Assembly: GCA_026874595.1 (NCBI GenBank)
Contig: CM049317.1
Coordinates: 36,674,401 to 36,738,400 of the forward strand
DNA from: Sipunculus nudus
Lineage: Eukaryota > Annelida > Sipuncula > Golfingiida > Sipunculidae
DNA length: 64,000 nt
Direction of reading: 5' to 3'
Under the pieces are notes generated by a model, which worked only from the letters and a program-made list of their open reading frames with translations, was not told the DNA's origin and ran no database searches. Both the position numbers and the translations under genes were made by a program. Position 1 is the stretch's first letter. Every line of letters starts with the position of its first letter. Shown here piece by piece: positions 34,840 to 46,341 of this stretch.

Positions 34840-36649
34840 CTTCCATTAGGTAATCCCTAGATTAGATCGACTGAAAGTTATGCAATATATTTTTATTGGT
34901 TTCCCTTATAATAAGACTGTTACAGAAATATCGTATACTAGATAAACGTTTAGATTGCGTCTACACACTGATTTAATAAGGGTGTTGAATCTAAGTAAAT
35001 TTACATAAGTGCCGGTATATTCAATATGGAATACAGTGTGGCTTATGTTTTAAGTGAATTGAAACTATATTTTGTTTTACTGGCTTCCACATACCTCAGT
35101 AAAATCTTTGTTAGTAAGTGTATGGTAGATAATCGTAGCTTTTGCCTCGCAGCAAAAATACACTTCATTATCAGGTCAGCATCAGATTCCTCATAAGATT
35201 CATCATCAGGTCCCGGTCCCGCATATATATTTTTTTTTATTTGGGTGACAGCTACTTCCATGCTACAGAAACCCATTAACATGCATTCGAACAGCTTCCA
35301 AAATTGTCAATGAAATGAGCATTATTGTAAAGTTGTTTCACAATGCGCTCGATTGCATTTTGATAACTGATGCTTTTGCTGTTCCCTTTATGTAAGAGAG
35401 CATTCCCGTCTATCTAACCCTGGTGTATAGGCTGTTCCGAAACCCTTGTCCGCATTTTTTATTTTGCAATAATTATTTTATGAATATTCTTTAAAAATGC
35501 CCCTTTACCTGAAGTAGATCTACAGATATTCCAATGATTTAGTGTAAAGTAGTAAAATGATTTACTTAGCACTGCTGGACGGTACGTTCCTCCATGGTAC
35601 ACACTTCATGTCCATGGCTGCGTGTGGTTTTGGCAACAGTCACGCCAGAAAGACTAGGTGGTGCATCATCATTAATACACTGACATCCTCAGTTTGCCTG
35701 AATTGTTTATTATCACTTTTGCGGTTGTAGACAAAGTCGTAAATGCTGCAACCTGTTTTGTTTAATTTTGGATAATTTGTCTACAGGATTAAAAAAAGAG
35801 AGGCATTTATTTTTACGCAGACAGTCGGCGGAATATTCCTGTAACCTTACGACCAGGAAGCTGTACTCTGCTTCACTTCTATGAAAAATCATCTCGGAAA
35901 AAAATGACTATACGTTTTTTTGGCATGTCTGTTGTCCATCAGTCCTGTGATGCTGAGTTTGCTTTATGTTTCTGTTTACCCTATCCTATTTTGTTTTTCA
36001 TTTAAGGGGATTTTTCTCTTAAAGAAAGACGGATTTAATCTCCTCTTAGATTTCTCCAGATTGTTTTTTTTATAAATAGATTACATTGAATTATAGCTGA
36101 ACTTGAGTATGCAATGTAAAAAGAGTTAAACGTAGAAATAACAAAACAATGTAAATGCGCGTCATTCTCACATGTAGAAGTGCACGTTTATAAAGAGATG
36201 GTAACGCCAAAGGCGAATTAGACGGAAAAAAACCCCAGAAAACTGTTCATATTGTTGATATGTTAAACTTGAAAATAACAGTTGAAACTGCCTTAATGTT
36301 TTGTCTTTTTTATTTATTAAAGTCGGTGTTTCAAGGATTGTTGTCACATTTCATTTGATAAAATGATAGTATTATAATTCTTTATATCTTTTAAATATAA
36401 AAACAATTTGAATAGTTTTTTAAGGGAAACAACTCAAAGCGGGTTGTATAGATCTTGTCAGTTTTTTTCTTCTCTTTTTGCAGGTACATGTATAGTGTTA
36501 ATGAAATCAAACACACTTATATGTGTATAATGTCCTGTAATCTTGTGTATTACATCCACAAACCGGTTTTACATTCTATGTCTTTTCTCTAGTCTATTTC
36601 CTTACCGCCTGTCTGTAAGTAGATACAGAAAAGAGTTATATTTTTTTTG

Positions 36650-36790
36650 CCAATTTGTCGGTCATCAAAACAGACCGTCCGTGGAACATATACGTGAACA
36701 TTTCGCTAATACACAAGGCCTGACCTTTAACTGTTTTCGTAAAAATAATGAATGTGCGATTTCTGATTGTTAAGAGCTGTGTATGATGGC
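36650..36790 (+). repeat. Dispersed repeat family E, diverged copy
   Basis: Contains gtcggtcatcaaaacag, atacgtgaacatttcgctaa and ttaagagctgtgtatgatgg, degraded versions of the family landmarks in the right order. Confidence 0.5.
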
Positions 36791-37003
36791 AATTTATATC
36801 TGACCTGCCGCATTGAAAAAAAAAAATCCTTCATTGTTTTACACGTACCTTAAAAAATACAATTTTTTTTGTTGCCCTTTTCTTTATAAAGGCCCTTTAA
36901 CAAATGTCGAAACTGTATTGACTTTAGAAAATAAAGACTGCCATTTAATTAAATAAAAGTGGGGCGATTAGTCTGTAACAATGGCTAGGTTATTAATTAA
37001 CGT

Positions 37004-37006
<3 letters not shown>

Positions 37007-37046
<40 letters not shown>
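37007..37046. repeat. (TA)n microsatellite
   Basis: 40 bp. The paralogous site in block C2 (61619-61629) has only a few TA units. Confidence 0.97.
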
Positions 37047-37049
<3 letters not shown>

Positions 37050-37249
37050 TAAACGATGGTTAATTTCGTTCAGTATAATGTAAATTAAGGTGATTGTTAA
37101 CCTTGTAAGTTTGGGTGAAAGATTGAGAAATATTGTATTGAAAAAATTATGATACACATTCCGTGCTTGCACACTCAAACAAAATTTTCATAAACTATTT
37201 TCTTTATAATCGTTTTTTCGTACGGACAGCGGATTTTGTGTGTTGTTTT

Positions 37250-37335
37250 TCTTTTACTATGTACTCGGGCGATGGGTTGGCATACGTTCCGACGGGAACA
37301 AGCTCACATGACCGATTGATTAAAAATATCTCCCT
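37250..37335 (-). repeat. Dispersed repeat family E core, inverted copy
   Basis: tgtactcgggcgatgggttg followed by gcatacgttcc and gaccgattgatta is the reverse complement of the family core (caatcagtc ... acgtatgc ... cccgagtaca). Paralogous to 61850-61930. Confidence 0.7.
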
Positions 37336-40300
37336 GTGAATTGTTGTCAATTATTCAATATTAATTCTAAATAAGAGGATATATATCTTTTTTCCCAGAT
37401 TTTATCTATCAGTGCAACCAGGGATATTTTGCAGATAATTCTAAACAGCTGATATATAATTACTAAGGGTTTCTCCCCTATCAGTCAAATATGCTATCAG
37501 TAAAAGGTTCATTGCTGTAGTCCTCGGCATATATTGCATGAATAACACGAATAAGTAACTATCAGAGTTGGCGCCAGTGACACCGTAATTATTATGTGGT
37601 GAAATACATTTTCTTTTCAATGTACAACTCATTATGGATATATTCCGTTTAAATATAGCTGTTGTGTTAGGGGGAGGGTCGTGTCATTGAACGTGTCACC
37701 AACAGAAGTCTTTTATTTGTGTTCAGACGTATACTTCCACATGATTTTTTATTTCGTCATGTCTGTGTCATTATCATACCATCAGTGTAAAATAGTTATT
37801 GTTATATACTATTTTTTAGCTGCCGAAACCTTTCTTTTACTTTGAATAGTATTCCGTCTGCAAAATGAAGATTGACTGAAGAAAGAGACTATGTGACATC
37901 TTGTACTTTAAGTGTTTTATTTAATCTTATTCATTCATTTTAATGTTGTTCAATCTTTAATGGTTTGAATAGTTTGCAAGGAATCTATTATCAAGTAGTT
38001 CATTCAAGTAAGAGTGCGATTTAATTTACCTATTTAGCTTGAAGCCTCAAGAAACATGATTCAACTATGGCGCACACAGTACATGCAGCTAATCACTATA
38101 TTCTTCGGGTAAATGAAATGATCTTTTAAAAATGTCTCTTATGTAAAGGCATCGGATAATTATCAGCTCACATGGAAGGAAGGGATGTTATTATATTTAA
38201 CCTATCAACTACGAGCCAATATTAAAAAAAATACACTCGGGTGGGGCGTTTTGTAATACCGACTTTAATCGTTTTTTTTTACTTAACCGATGAAAAGTGT
38301 GGGTTAGCTGCGTTTACTATGGGCATTATGAGTTGCAATAAAGACTCGTTTGAGAATAAATAATAGTATCTATATAATTAATACAGAGTTTTTATTTTAG
38401 ACCACGGTTTACCTTCCACCTTCCTGATTTGACTCTCCAAATTAGGCAGACGTATCGGAAGTGTGCTCTTCCAGGACAAGTTTTCTTTTTTTATTTTGTG
38501 GAATTATGCCCTATTAAGCTAAATAATTAATACACTTTATATATCCCCATAAGGTTGCCCTATTTCTTTTGTGCTGCGAGGTCCTCCGCGCTGTGACGCT
38601 TTTTCTAGGCGCTCCTCGGGATTTTCACTGGCCTGTTAAGACCGTTGCCAGCGTGCATGTCCTGCCTAAAAGGCATGTCCGTGCAATACGCGATCACTCG
38701 GGTCCACCATAATCCCCATTTATCCCCAATATCCTTTGTAACGCCTCAAAGGAAATTTTCTCTCTCAAAAGGTTTTTAATCAAAAGACCCAAATAATTGT
38801 AATTTTTATTTCATTATACCTTTGTTGTTTGTGTTTTTTACTCATTTTGAGTGCATGTGCTTGTCTCAGCCAGTTTGGACCACTGTTTAAAAGGACCTGA
38901 AATGTCCATACCTTCCTTTGATGCCATTCCGGGATCATAAAAGTAGAGCTATATGCACAGTAATACATGGTCCATTATCGCAAATTCAGCTACGACAACA
39001 GTGGCTTGTAGATGTACCCTTTGCGTACAGGTGAAGCTAAAAATCATAACGTACAAAAGAACGCCACTCCTAAATTAACGAAGCGAATATCTTAACACTT
39101 GCAGCTATCATACAGCAAAAACCAGTCAGTCATAAATAATCTCACACACGCTCCCAAATATGAACAAACACAAACCAACAAAACTTAGTAAACTGATGAG
39201 TGTCATGTAGTGTGCACGAAACCTACGGTATTGACAGTAATGCATTGATCTGTTTTATGAACTTGTGGTTTCCAAAGTTGGTAAAAGACAGAAAGAATTG
39301 CATCATAGAAACTTTATCGTCAGATGAACGGCTTTAAACATTACCCAGTGATTTGTTAACGGAAATCGGAAGGATGAAAACTTATTGATTAACGAGTATC
39401 TACAAACAGAAGTTTTAACTTAATTGTCTTATTTATTGCTTCTGTTTAAAGTCTTGTTCTTGTTTCATATTGTTTAAAGTCTTGTTCTTCTTTCATAATA
39501 CTATACTATTCTCAACATGTTGAAAGTATATATCAGTGTAATAAGCTGAAGTAAGATCTCTCATTTTGATATTGTAGTTTTTGAAATTTTCCGGCATTTG
39601 TATACTGATAGTCTTATTGTTTCCATACAGGTTTCGGCAGACCTGTAAGTATATACGGTAAAACGGCTCAAAAGTGCATAGTAACCATATTTTGTTTATA
39701 TGAAAAAGGGGTAATTATGGAAGTTTGTTCGGAAGAGTCAAATGCACCATCGTCTATTCAAAAATAATAGTCCCAGGGATGATTAAAGCTTCCTTATATT
39801 AAACTTGTTTGTTGTTACATAGTCACCTTTGACGTTTGCAGAATAATGTTTCTTGATTATTAGTTTAATTAGAGATTACTTTGCACGAGAACCCAGTGTT
39901 TTATTTATAATTTAGTATTTGTGTTTATTGCTTGTTGGCATCATGAAATCATCATTATTACAAATTTTCTGAGTCGAGCGTTTCTTTCTATTGTGTACCA
40001 TGTCCACACAGGGCATCTTGATTAAATCATTCCTGTTTATATAATCAAAATGTAAGTATACTGTTTCTTGCATTATGGACTGTTTCCATTGTTAGCTTTC
40101 TGTATTTACACACCTCTCAACCCATACCCGATTACCACCTGACACAGAAACTTGATAAGACTTAACAATATTTACAATTTTCTTACAGTACTTTCGCAAG
40201 TTCAATAAACTATCATCCACAGCTTGTAAAACGTCATTCAAAATATAGCCCAGTACTATTTTAATGAAAGTCATCGACAGAAAGTCAAGCCGCCCCATCC

Positions 40301-41218
40301 TGACGTTCTGTCAATGTCCATTTCCCTATTGTTTAATACAAGTATCAGGAATATTATTTTTTTCCTCAGAAGGAAGACCCTATATCAAGAACTTTCCATG
40401 CAATGTAGGAGTTAAAAAGAATGTCAGTAGGCGTAGCCGAAATCAGTATTCTAACTTTGAATGGGACGATAGAAAAAAGTTCAGTATTATATTTTGTTAC
40501 ATATTCCTAATGTGAACTTCATGTAATTAATTCCATTAATCATTTCAATGAGGCATAACATAATATCCTGAGTGTATTGTAAAACCGTGTACACAGCAAA
40601 GACGTTGGTATAGCATACAATTGTAGTCATCTGAATGAATTTTGGCAAAGTTTTCCTTAGTTGCAACTTATATATCATCAAAAATCCAGATACATATGTA
40701 TACAAAAGGCTATATCACAATGTAGAACAACAAAGCTTGAAATTGACACGACGTTTCTGTATTGCTTCTGTGCTGGTGCTATTTATGAAAGCCCAAAACA
40801 TAATACTGAAATACACATTTATAAACTTTGACAACATTTAATAATTCATGTATTCCATCTGGATTGTTTGAGATGTCTAGTCCCGGCGTATTTGGTATTT
40901 TTTTTAATTAGTTTGTCCTCTATCCTAGCAATTAACCTGGAAATATCCTGGTACTACATGAATAAATACACGATAAACATTACAATGCCATAGTGCTAAG
41001 CATGTCTGACATAGACATAATAGAGTGGACTTTAAGCTACTTTTTAGAGCTCTGCTATTTATACATTTATTTTTTTAATCGGCTCTGCTATTTATACATT
41101 TATTTGTTTAAATCGATTCCAATTTTGAGAAACGAAGTTATGCTGATAACACGTATTAGATATATTTGTTTCACATATTTATGGTGATATAACCTATCGC
41201 TTTTTGGGGCCACTACGC

Positions 41219-41500
41219 CTAATTGAGCTCGAATTTCAGCCCAAGCAGCGAGTTTTTTTTTTCACGGTCGGCTCCCACCCAGCATGAGCGTTCTGTAGGC
41301 TTATTGAGAAGGCCGTGCACCACGGCCCGTGTTTCTCTCGCACACGAGATGGCCTTTCGATGGTATCTCGGTGGTGTGACCCAGCAACGGGGACGATAAC
41401 AGCCCTGATGCCCGCAGATGCAGAAGTTACCGAGCCTGGGTAAGACCAGGATATCAAGTGAGAGGAAGGGTGTGATCCTGCCCGTCAAGAAGTCTGATGT
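41219..41500. other. GC-rich islet of unknown nature
   Basis: About 280 bp clearly richer in G and C than its surroundings, open on the minus strand in two overlapping frames (41219-41488 and 41236-41457). Neither frame shows a recognisable domain. A homopolymer T9 near 41256 and lack of codon bias signals favour a repeat fragment over an exon. Confidence 0.35.
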
Positions 41501-41824
41501 CGGAATAAAATTTTGCAGATGTACATTTACTTACTGAAAAAAATACCATTTGTTTTCAATGGATTTGCTTTATCCATTCTATTTTAAGTTATTATAAAAG
41601 CAGAATTGATATTGACATTTAATACTTTATATTTAATGACATATAATCCACAATAGGTAATAATTCAAATTATTTATTCATAATCCGTTTAAAGAAAATA
41701 AAAAGAGTAAAACAACATATACATGTATAACACGTTTGCCTGATATATTTTAAAGTCCTAATGGGAAAATATATGTGCGTATATGTTCCATCTGAATATT
41801 TTTTCATTCGGTCATTCATGTTAT

Positions 41825-41910
41825 TTAAGGTCCTCTGTACTCGGGTGATGTGTTGGCAAAGGTTCCATCAGGGACTAACTATTGGGACCGCCTGATTGAA
41901 AATATTCATA
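41825..41910 (-). repeat. Dispersed repeat family E core, inverted copy
   Basis: tgtactcgggtgatgtgttggc, then ggttcc and cgcctgattgaaaatatt, matching 61860-61930 closely in the same orientation. Confidence 0.7.
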
Positions 41911-42714
41911 AGATGTGTGTAATATGGTGCATCACACAAAACTAATACTAGAAACCAATAAGAAGAAAAATTGTTCAAAGTAGACCCTGCAATGATTATG
42001 TTTCCGCTTAAATCTTGCAATTATTAAACTATGACATTTCAGTAACCTTCTTTCGTTGTGTATTTTTAACATTTTCCCCACAAGACCAACATGTCGTATA
42101 CTGCATGCTTCTTTGAAAATTATAATGCATAACATCCTTGCTGTTAACGAAAATCTATTTATATGGAGGATAACAGACAAAACAAATGTTGTTATTGTTT
42201 CATTGAAAATGAATGTATTTATCAGAACCTGTTGCCCTTGTAAACATGTTGATGTTTGTCTACAGTATCATAGTCTTAAGTAATAGGAATAATCTGACAT
42301 TTCTTTCTCTTGATCAGTATGTGACAAAACTGACAAGATTTGAAAATCTTGAACCCAAAGTGGCGGAAAAAGGCACAAAATTACTCTACATGAAATAAAA
42401 TTGAAACCAGTTTCTCAAACAATACTAAACAAGAAGTATATTATTCAACGACTGTAATTTTGCTATGTACAGCCAGGCGGTGACCTTTTCGGCTTCATGA
42501 GTGTGTACATAATATGTGATATTCGTTTCAATATTATGTGAATATAGTATGAAAAAAAAGAACATAACGTCAGTGTTTGTATTGATTTCACCATTTGATC
42601 TCTGAAGCTCTCTGAGACAAACTTATAAATTTATGAAAATAATAATGATTGAAACAATTGAATGTTCAGTGGTAAACACATTAACGTAAATACGTGAACT
42701 GGGAAGCAGAAAGT

Positions 42715-43890
42715 TTTATTAGCTCAGCTGGCTGAAAGTCATCTTAGCTATAGCGATCACTCTTTGTCAGTTGTCCATCCGGCCAGCCGTCTGTCCGTTA
42801 ACAGGGTACAAATCGTAACCACTAGACCTGGAATCTTCTAACCTGGCATCCTGGGAGGCCCCAAAAAATATCCTTGGACACCTGATATTAGGTCTCTGTT
42901 ACCCATATTCTTCGAGCTATAATTCTGAAAGTCATCTGAGCTATAGCGATCACTCTTTGTCCGTCATCCGTCCGGCCGACCGTTAACAGGGTAAAAATCG
43001 TAACCGTTGGACCTGGAATCTTCTTACTTGGCATCCTGGGAGGTCCATAAAAATCTCTTTGGAAACCTGAAATTAGGTCTATGTTACCCAATATTCTACG
43101 AGCTAAGGGTCTCGTAAGTACCCCCATAAAATAATAAAAAAATTGATACAAAGCTCAAGAATCTGAATAACTACTGCATTGATCACCATGATTCTTTGTA
43201 TGAATATTGATCATGATTTTTTAATCAGCTGCTGCAAACCAGTGGTGCCACCTGTATTTTTTCTTATTTTTACAATCTTTTATCTCTATTTTTTAGACCT
43301 TCAAAGAAGATGTCTGTTGTTAACAAGACACGGATCGTCACCGCTTGACTTAGAATCTACTACCTTTACATCAAGGAAGGTCCATGAATAGTTTCTGTGG
43401 TGATGCGAAATTGAGGTCTCTGTTACCCATATTGTTGGAGCTATGGAGCTCATTAGTACCCCTCAGAATAATTAAAAAATTGATACAAAAGCTCCAGTAT
43501 CTGAATGACTAATACATTGAAGACCATATTTTTTTGCATGCATACTGATCATGGACAAGATTGCTGGCACCACCTGTATTTTTTCGAATTTTTACGCATT
43601 TTTTCTCTATTTTTGAGACCTTTAAATAAAGCCTCGTCTCTAAACAAGGCGCAAATATTAACATCTGGACCTAGAATCTTTATACTTGACATCTAGTGAG
43701 GTCATTGAAAAATATTCTTGAAAACCTGAAATTAGGTCACTGTTGCCTATATTCTCAAAGAAAAAGGGCTCGAAAGTACCCTAAATAATAATTAAAAATT
43801 TGATACAAATACTCCATTATCTGAATAACTAATGCATTGATCGCCATGATTCTTTGCATGTTTACTGATCATTTAGAAGTATACTCTTAT
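42715..43890 (+). repeat. Tandem array, unit about 320 bp, about 3.5 units
   Basis: Units begin near 42790, 42970, 43310 and 43635. The recurring order is: ttaacagggtacaaatcgta, gacctggaatcttct, ggcatcctgggaggtcc, cctgaaattaggtct.tgttacc, tctacgagctaagggctcg.aagtaccc, attgatacaaa, ctgaataactaatgcattga, ccatgattctttgcatg, ccacctgtattttttc. The first unit is shortened to about 180 bp. The left edge (agctatagcgatcactctttgtc with gtccgtccg-type wording) resembles repeats widespread in bivalve genomes (recollection, not searched). Confidence 0.85.
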
Positions 43891-44799
43891 TGACCATGTT
43901 TATTACAGTTCGCATACTAACCCCATATTTATTCAGTTTGGCCCCATCGTTCTAGATACCAGCCTTTCTCATTATTTTCCCTCAGTGATGGCTGCCATCT
44001 TGCAATTTGACTGTTATAGGGGTCAAAATTGTAAATTAATGTTTATTTCAACATTTTGGGTCCAAATAAGGCTAAATCAATCATCATTCAAATTTGGGCA
44101 ACAAGTTCTTAGCGCATTACACCCTCGTACACTAATATATTTAAAGTAAGTGAATGAAATTGCCATTGATTATAGCACAGTTCGTTGAGATTGTTGACAT
44201 AAGTGCACACAGGGTGTTCACTGTTTGGAAGAAAACAAAATTAAATCCAGTTCGTAAAAAAAAAATTAATCCTTGCAAAATACTTATATTCACCCCTTAT
44301 AAAACTAGATATTCAAACACTTATTATTGAACGTCAATACTATAAACATAATGCAAGATTTAAGTGAATTGAGCATAAATAATTTAGAAGAAAACCCCTT
44401 AACAAAATATTACGTTATGAGATATGAGAAAACATTCTGGTTTCTCATTAAGTGAACATGTAAAATCAACACCCCTAAACCCCGTGATTCATCAGAGATT
44501 AGATTATTTATTCACCATATTTATTACATACATATTACCGTTCAACGGATGACACGATGATCAGTAAAAATATATTGGCGATCGGTTGATGTGGTAGATA
44601 TAAACAAAAACAACTCTTCTTTGTCATTACTAATTTTAACGTTGCATAAGATTTGTGATGAGAAAACATGTGCTTTTTTACTTTGGAATAAGTCAGTGTT
44701 TACATGACATGTTTTACGTAAGTTTAACCTTTTTTCCGTTTATGTTGGCATATATAAATACATACATATATATGTGTGTGTGTTGTATAAAAAGAACTA
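43891..44799. other. Spacer
   Basis: AT-rich with no supported gene or repeat. Part of 43890-44110 may be an eroded continuation of the tandem array. Confidence 0.5.
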
Positions 44800-45235
44800 A
44801 ACTATATATCAGGCAACAGTCACCACTGAAGACAACAACAATAAAGCAAACCAGACATACGTCGGCTCAACACAGAACCACTTTAAAACAATATTTAATA
44901 AACACAAACTTCGTTCAGGAATGCAGCCAGCGAACAAAGCAAGGAGTTTAGTAAATATATCTCGGAACTAAAAGATAACAACATGCAGCACAATATAACA
45001 TGGGAAATTCTGCCACGTGCAAAATCCTACTCTCTGGCAATAAACAAATGTAATTTGTGTATTTGGGAGAAATACTTCATCATATGCCAAGCCCAACTCG
45101 CAACTCTACACAAAGTAAATGAAATTGCGGCGGCATGTAAACCCGCACATAAATTCCTCCTACGGAACCTATAACAACAACACCACCAAACCAGCAACAA
45201 CAAACAGACCAGCACTATAATAATCTCGGGTTTTC
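44800..45235 (+). pseudogene. Penelope-like GIY-YIG endonuclease, second remnant
   Basis: The plus strand reads TVTTEDNNNKANQTYVGST then HFKTIFNKHK, the Y(V/I)G.T...F..R...H core of a GIY-YIG domain (Arg replaced here). After two frame changes it reads ISELKDNN, NITWEILPRAKSY, KCNLCIWEKYFII and HKFLLRN, the conserved W.(I/L)L.....Y......C.LC..EK..I then C+.+.KFLL ending of one Penelope-like lineage. It differs from the GETARPLG type at 7740-8160, so two Penelope lineages are present. No RT part lies upstream. The copy is 5'-truncated. Confidence 0.82.
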
Positions 45236-45544
45236 TTGTACGCAGCCTCTAGCACTCGGACTAGTGAAAATACCCGATGCTAGCCCTCACAAACATTGAT
45301 GACACCACACCGCTGATTCTGATTCCAGTGACTTGAGAATAGACCCCTGTAACTGATACAGCACTATTAAGCCAACCATCTGAAGAGTGCCACAAGCTGT
45401 GAGTGTGTGGTGTGAAAAAATAATTAGTCATGAAATGCTTGCAGAAAACTTATTTTAGTTCTTCCTATACAACATAGAAATTCTAGGGTCACCCATCGAG
45501 CATTCTGCCACCAGTTTTTGCAACAAATGATTACTATTTACAGC

Positions 45545-45547
<3 letters not shown>

Positions 45548-45593
<46 letters not shown>
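45548..45593. repeat. (TA)n microsatellite
   Basis: 46 bp of TA. Confidence 0.97.
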
Positions 45594-45595
<2 letters not shown>

Positions 45596-46279
45596 CGTCC
45601 GTAGAGTAACCGATTTATTCAAGATAATCATGATATTATATCTTGCTCAATGCTTGGATGTAAATGTAATTACTTTAAAATGTATATAACATAAGGAAAT
45701 GAACATGGAATTGCCATATATAAATAGTTGCGTGTTTGGATTTACTATAAAGGTTCATGCGTTTGACATATTTGCCTTCCAGAAATATTCCTTTCAGAAA
45801 TATTGTCTTACTAAGAACAAAGTTAGTGTTTTTATGTTACAAACGGAATTTCTGCTAGAATGGAAAGGTTAAGGAAGGATCATTTTTTAAAGATATCACA
45901 GTTCTTAATTATTAAACATAAACGTACACCTTAAGATATCCTTAAGAAACTCGAAAGAGATTTTTCTGGCGTGTGTATTAACATTTTGAAGGAGTCACAC
46001 AGTTCATAGAACATATACCATACCTGGCGCCATCTTGTGAGCAGCATGCAAACTCTTTAACAATAAAACACTATGAACGCATAAAGGTGATAAAAACATG
46101 TAAAACGTGGGGTTATTTAAGATGGCAACTTGTCCACTGATAAACAAAAAAAAAGTGTCCGGCTAAGAAGCCGGAAGCATCATGTCATGATGTATATGAC
46201 CACAGGCATATTTGCTTAGATTTATGGCAGTTCTATGGAATTCTAATGACACAAGACATTTTTTGGTCTCATATTTTTA

Positions 46280-46285
<6 letters not shown>

Positions 46286-46335
<50 letters not shown>

Positions 46336-46341
46336 GTATAT
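46286..46341. repeat. Interrupted (TA)n microsatellite
   Basis: TA run broken by two tatgta variants near 46316 and 46334. Confidence 0.95.

Larger units (their letters stand above)
30931..36859. other. Spacer rich in dispersed repeats and (TA)n
   Basis: No supported gene. Contains (TAA)n repeat copy 2, family E copies at 31885-32050 and 36650-36790, three long (TA)n arrays, block G1 and a cysteine-rich short repeat at 34205-34500. Confidence 0.65.
36860..38350 (+). repeat. Segmental duplication block C, copy 1
   Basis: Matches 61480-64000 in the same orientation. Landmarks: ctttataaaggccctttaac, ggcatacgttccgac, gggtttctcccctatcagtc, gaagaaagagactatgtgac, and the end phrase gcgtt...atgggcat.atgagttgca. 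Copy 1 has a longer (TA)n and about 90 bp near 37910-37995 missing from copy 2. Copy 2 has a 1.1-kb insertion. Confidence 0.9.
38351..42714. other. Spacer with minor islets
   Basis: No gene recognised. Contains a GC-richer islet at 38550-38720, a 27-bp tandem pair at about 39440-39497, a 34-bp tandem pair at about 41048-41116, a GC-rich islet at 41219-41500 and an inverted family E core at 41825-41910. Confidence 0.6.

Noticed and set aside
42719-42740. ttagctcagctgg, resembling a tRNA A box; a similar string lies near 60134
   Set aside because: No B box at the right distance and no cloverleaf. It is the edge of a tandem repeat.
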